DNA of 33,483 bases from JBCDIQ01 sp039024295 (GTDB lineage Bacteria > Bacteroidota > Bacteroidia > J057), in contig JBCDIQ010000012.1 in assembly GCA_039024295.1 (NCBI GenBank), forward strand, positions 1 through 33,483, written 5' to 3'. The notes under the pieces are model-generated. The model was not told where the DNA came from and ran no database searches. It saw only the letters and a program-made list of their open reading frames with translations. This document shows, piece by piece, positions 30,934-33,483 of the stretch. The translations under genes were made by a program, and so were the position numbers. Positions within the stretch are counted from its first letter, which is position 1; every line of letters starts with the position of its first letter.

Positions 30934-31226
30934 GCATCAAGATAGACAATGAATTAATTGAAAGGCTGGCTGACCTGAGCCAACTGGACTTTGAGGGAGA
31001 AGAAAAATCGGCTATCAAAAAGGACCTGCAACGGATGTTGGATTTCGTGGATCAGTTACGAGAAGTTCCAACAGAAGGCGTTGAGCCGCTCATCCACATG
31101 ACCCCTGATGCCAACCGCTTAGCAGCAGATACGCCCAAAAATCCTTTGGGACGCGAAAAGACCCTTTCCAATAGTCACACCCATGATGATCAGTTTTTTT
31201 ACGTACCAAAAGTCTTGAAGAAATAG
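30930..31226 (+). CDS. gatC: Aspartyl/glutamyl-tRNA amidotransferase subunit C
   Basis: 98 residues from the ATG at 30930, which overlaps the ung stop; a TTG at 30921 is an unlikely alternative. GatC holds GatA and GatB together in the amidotransferase that makes Gln-tRNA or Asn-tRNA from misacylated precursors. The pattern is standard: IDNELIERLADLSQLDF, a helix with LQRMLDFVDQLREV, then VEPLIHM and the C-terminal FFYVPKVLKK. gatA and gatB are not in the window. The short, acidic, helical make-up fits the family. Confidence 0.93.
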   Translation: MSIKIDNELIERLADLSQLDFEGEEKSAIKKDLQRMLDFVDQLREVPTEGVEPLIHMTPDANRLAADTPKNPLGREKTLSNSHTHDDQFFYVPKVLKK

Positions 31227-31273
31227 CTGTAACCTTTTGGCATTTTGTCGTTAGGCTACTACGATAGATTGCG

Positions 31274-31281
31274 TAAATTTG
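31274..31281 (+). promoter_or_regulatory. -7 element TAAATTTG upstream of the membrane/TPR gene
   Basis: TAAATTTG matches TAnnTTTG exactly and lies 28 bp before the ATG at 31310. The position 19 bases upstream (TTAG, 31251-31254) is only a partial -33 element. Confidence 0.45.
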
Positions 31282-31309
31282 CCCCAAAAACAGCCTTAGC
31301 CTTCTGCAC

Positions 31310-33483
31310 ATGGACTTGAAACGCCTGCCTTTTTTACCGGTACACTTTTTTTATTTCCAGTTTCCCTATTCGGCAAAGCGGATCTTCATCCCCCTGATGC
31401 TGCTGTTGTTGGTAGCAGGAATTTTTTTGGTACATGTATATGAGGCACCTGACCAGTATGCCCTGACCCTAACGGAGGTTCCCGATATCACTTCCGAACA
31501 AGTAGGGGTCAAAACTTACGAGCAAAATTACCGCACATTTGAGCTTAAACTTGACGTGTTTATCCAGCAAACAGCTTTTGCAGCTGGGCTTCTCACCCCT
31601 GGACAGTTCCCCTCCCTTCTTTTTCTGGTATTTCAATGCATTGGATGGGCACTATTGCTGGCCACATCCAGTCAGATTCGCTCCAAATGGAGCTATCTTT
31701 TTTATTTTCTCTTTGCAGTATTCTTCCACTTGAGTGGCACTTCGAAGCTTTTAGTTGCTGATCCAAAATGGGCAGCCTATGCACTGGACTTTACCCTCAT
31801 CCTGGGATTTATTGGGCTGGCATATTCATTCCAGGTAGCCCTTATACGCGCAAATTTTGCCCAGCGGTTTCTTTTTATTCTGGCACCTCTAGCCATTATT
31901 CTGGGATTAGGCGTTTATATGAAAGGTTGGGAAATGGGCTTTTTCGTTCAAAACAGTGCTTTCACCTACCTGAGCATTTTGTGTGTTCCCTTTATTGCAT
32001 TTGTGGCAAAGGAGCCGGTTAACCTGATCATGCTAGCAGCAAGTAACCACCGAGAGCAACGGTTTCGCTGGCCGATCTGGGCGGTAGGCTTGGTTTCATT
32101 CATCTGGCTATTGGCACTTGCAGCCTTATTTTTTGAGTACACAGGCATAAATTGGTTTGGAGGCTATCAACTCCCAATTAGGCCCATGCATATATTGGCG
32201 ATTTCCGGTGTAGTAACCGTATTCACTGCACAGAACCATTTTCATTTTGTCAAGACAGCTCTCAGCAGTGTCACCGTCTACAGCTTTTTGCTTATCAGTG
32301 GTGGCTTAATCTGCATGGGACACCTATTCGGGGTATTTGCACTGGCGGACTACGTATTTCTTCAAATGGTGGATCGCCTCACAGCCATCCTGTTTTTTGG
32401 GGTAAGTTTAGCCCAAATTGTGTTTATTTTCACCAACCATTTGCCGTTGCTCCGGCAACGGATCAATTTCTACTACCTCCTGACCCAGGGTACCCGGTAC
32501 CGCTTTTTGGTGGTGTGGTTCATTATGCTCGTGGTGCTGATTTTTGCTGAAGGCCAAGCCGGATGGAAAACGCCTTGGCTGTTCACACACAGCAGAACCC
32601 TTCAGGAGGCGGATTTGGCCCTCATGCAAGGAGAAAATAAAATCGCAGAAAAAGGATATGAGCTGGCGGCCAGCATTTCTCCTTCCAGCTTGAAGGCCAA
32701 TTACAACTATGCTCAACTGATACTGGAGAATCCAGATCGACTTAATGAGGCCATTAACACTTACAAAAAAATTGAATTCTATCCCTTTGCCAGGTTGAAT
32801 GCTGCCAACCTTGCCCTACTTGCGGGTCAGAACGAACAGGCCATCAACTTCCTTTCTGCCCGTAAAACCACCAATCCCTATGTGCTAAATAACCTGGCAC
32901 TTTTGTACCTCCTGCAGGAAGAACCCGACTCCGCGATTACACAGTTCAAAGCTGCCCTCAAGGCAGACCTGAACCTGGCAGCTCCTTACCTGAATCTGGC
33001 AGAGTTGTATCGGGTATACGAAAAGCCCGAGGCTTCGCGAGAATTCATCCAGGCAGCCCTGGCTCATAACAGAGAACATGAGGCTGTTCTGGCCAATGCA
33101 TTGGCCTACCAATTGATGGGGGTAGATAGCCTTGACATTCCCCAAGATGCCGTTCAGGCGACTTCTTACAGTTTGCGCTACAACCAGCTGCTGAGTCTTG
33201 TAAAACAAAATGGGCTGGGCCAGAATATGCTGGAAATCCGGCAACTTTCGGATGACAACCAATCACCCGGGGCAATGCTCCTGGACGGACTCAGGCTCTT
33301 GGAAGCGGATTCCCTGGAAGTGGGGCTTAGCCGCCTGGCCTATATGCCTGAGGTCTATCCTTCTACCAAATCTTTGGCAAACTATGCTGCTGCCCTAGAA
33401 TATATCCGAAGAGACGTTCCAGAAATGGCCCGTATTTACTTTGACCGGATGGGAGAAGCTGGCGATCCGATGGGAAAATTATA
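31310..33483 (+). CDS. Polytopic membrane protein with C-terminal TPR repeats, cut by window edge
   Basis: The frame is open from the ATG at 31310 to the right edge (724 codons, no stop). Residues ~20-420 contain about ten hydrophobic helices, from IFIPLMLLLLVAGIFLVHVY near the start to FLVVWFIMLVVLIFAE (~400-415). From ~430 on it is soluble and helical, with TPR-type units: LKANYNYAQLILENPDRLNEAI, NLALLYLLQEEPDSAITQFKAA, APYLNLAELYRVYEKPEASREF. The basic N-terminus is cytoplasmic, so the TPR part probably faces one side of the membrane as a protein-binding arm. I do not recognise the membrane half. A TAAATTTG element precedes it, so it is likely transcribed apart from ung-gatC. Confidence 0.7.
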   Translation, partial: MDLKRLPFLPVHFFYFQFPYSAKRIFIPLMLLLLVAGIFLVHVYEAPDQYALTLTEVPDITSEQVGVKTYEQNYRTFELKLDVFIQQTAFAAGLLTPGQFPSLLFLVFQCIGWALLLATSSQIRSKWSYLFYFLFAVFFHLSGTSKLLVADPKWAAYALDFTLILGFIGLAYSFQVALIRANFAQRFLFILAPLAIILGLGVYMKGWEMGFFVQNSAFTYLSILCVPFIAFVAKEPVNLIMLAASNHREQRFRWPIWAVGLVSFIWLLALAALFFEYTGINWFGGYQLPIRPMHILAISGVVTVFTAQNHFHFVKTALSSVTVYSFLLISGGLICMGHLFGVFALADYVFLQMVDRLTAILFFGVSLAQIVFIFTNHLPLLRQRINFYYLLTQGTRYRFLVVWFIMLVVLIFAEGQAGWKTPWLFTHSRTLQEADLALMQGENKIAEKGYELAASISPSSLKANYNYAQLILENPDRLNEAINTYKKIEFYPFARLNAANLALLAGQNEQAINFLSARKTTNPYVLNNLALLYLLQEEPDSAITQFKAALKADLNLAAPYLNLAELYRVYEKPEASREFIQAALAHNREHEAVLANALAYQLMGVDSLDIPQDAVQATSYSLRYNQLLSLVKQNGLGQNMLEIRQLSDDNQSPGAMLLDGLRLLEADSLEVGLSRLAYMPEVYPSTKSLANYAAALEYIRRDVPEMARIYFDRMGEAGDPMGKL

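Overview
The window looks like chromosomal DNA of a member of the Bacteroidota, possibly of the Saprospiria/Lewinella type (the class is inference). Evidence: three secreted proteins end in type IX secretion (T9SS) type A sorting domains, one of them with SprB-like repeats. There is a hybrid two-component system with an AraC-type output, and several upstream regions carry the Bacteroidota promoter pattern TTTG-N19/20-TAnnTTTG instead of strong Shine-Dalgarno sites. I see no tRNA or rRNA gene, intact insertion sequence, prophage or CRISPR array.

Layout. 1-3250: the N-terminal part of a cyclic-nucleotide-binding-domain histidine kinase (minus strand, cut by the window edge) diverges from a kinase / receiver / LuxR-regulator operon; a perfect inverted repeat lies over the promoter between them. 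3290-3787: a small secreted, barrel-like protein. 3943-8026 (minus): two secreted Asp-box propeller proteins with T9SS tails, plus a cysteine-rich 33-residue ORF. 8280-11111 (minus): a hybrid two-component regulator whose likely target site, a 21-bp-phased pair of palindromes, lies between it and the propeller genes. 11351-12505 (minus): a secreted transglutaminase-like protein.

12667-18472 (plus) is the most unusual stretch: a PspA/IM30-like coiled-coil protein, a DUF4178-like protein, a lipoprotein with a Ser/Arg/Gly-rich tail, a caspase-family peptidase, and a class III nucleotide cyclase fused to a receiver and a LytTR DNA-binding domain. The first three resemble known PspA accessory clusters such as E. 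coli yjfJKM. The caspase and cyclase-regulator appear to be additions, and a membrane-stress-to-protease function is a hypothesis.

18701-20733: an NTF2-like secreted protein, then an endonuclease/exonuclease/phosphatase-fold enzyme coupled to an unknown protein. 20734-21287 has no convincing gene but holds dyads and a direct repeat. 21288-26212 (minus): a HAD phosphatase, a penicillin-acylase-family Ntn hydrolase, ispD and queA. 26304-29602: a DUF3467 protein, a SprB-repeat T9SS protein and a small secreted protein, the last two followed by good terminators. 29603-30234 is a second gene-poor gap. 30235-33483: ung, gatC and the start of a membrane/TPR protein that runs off the right edge.
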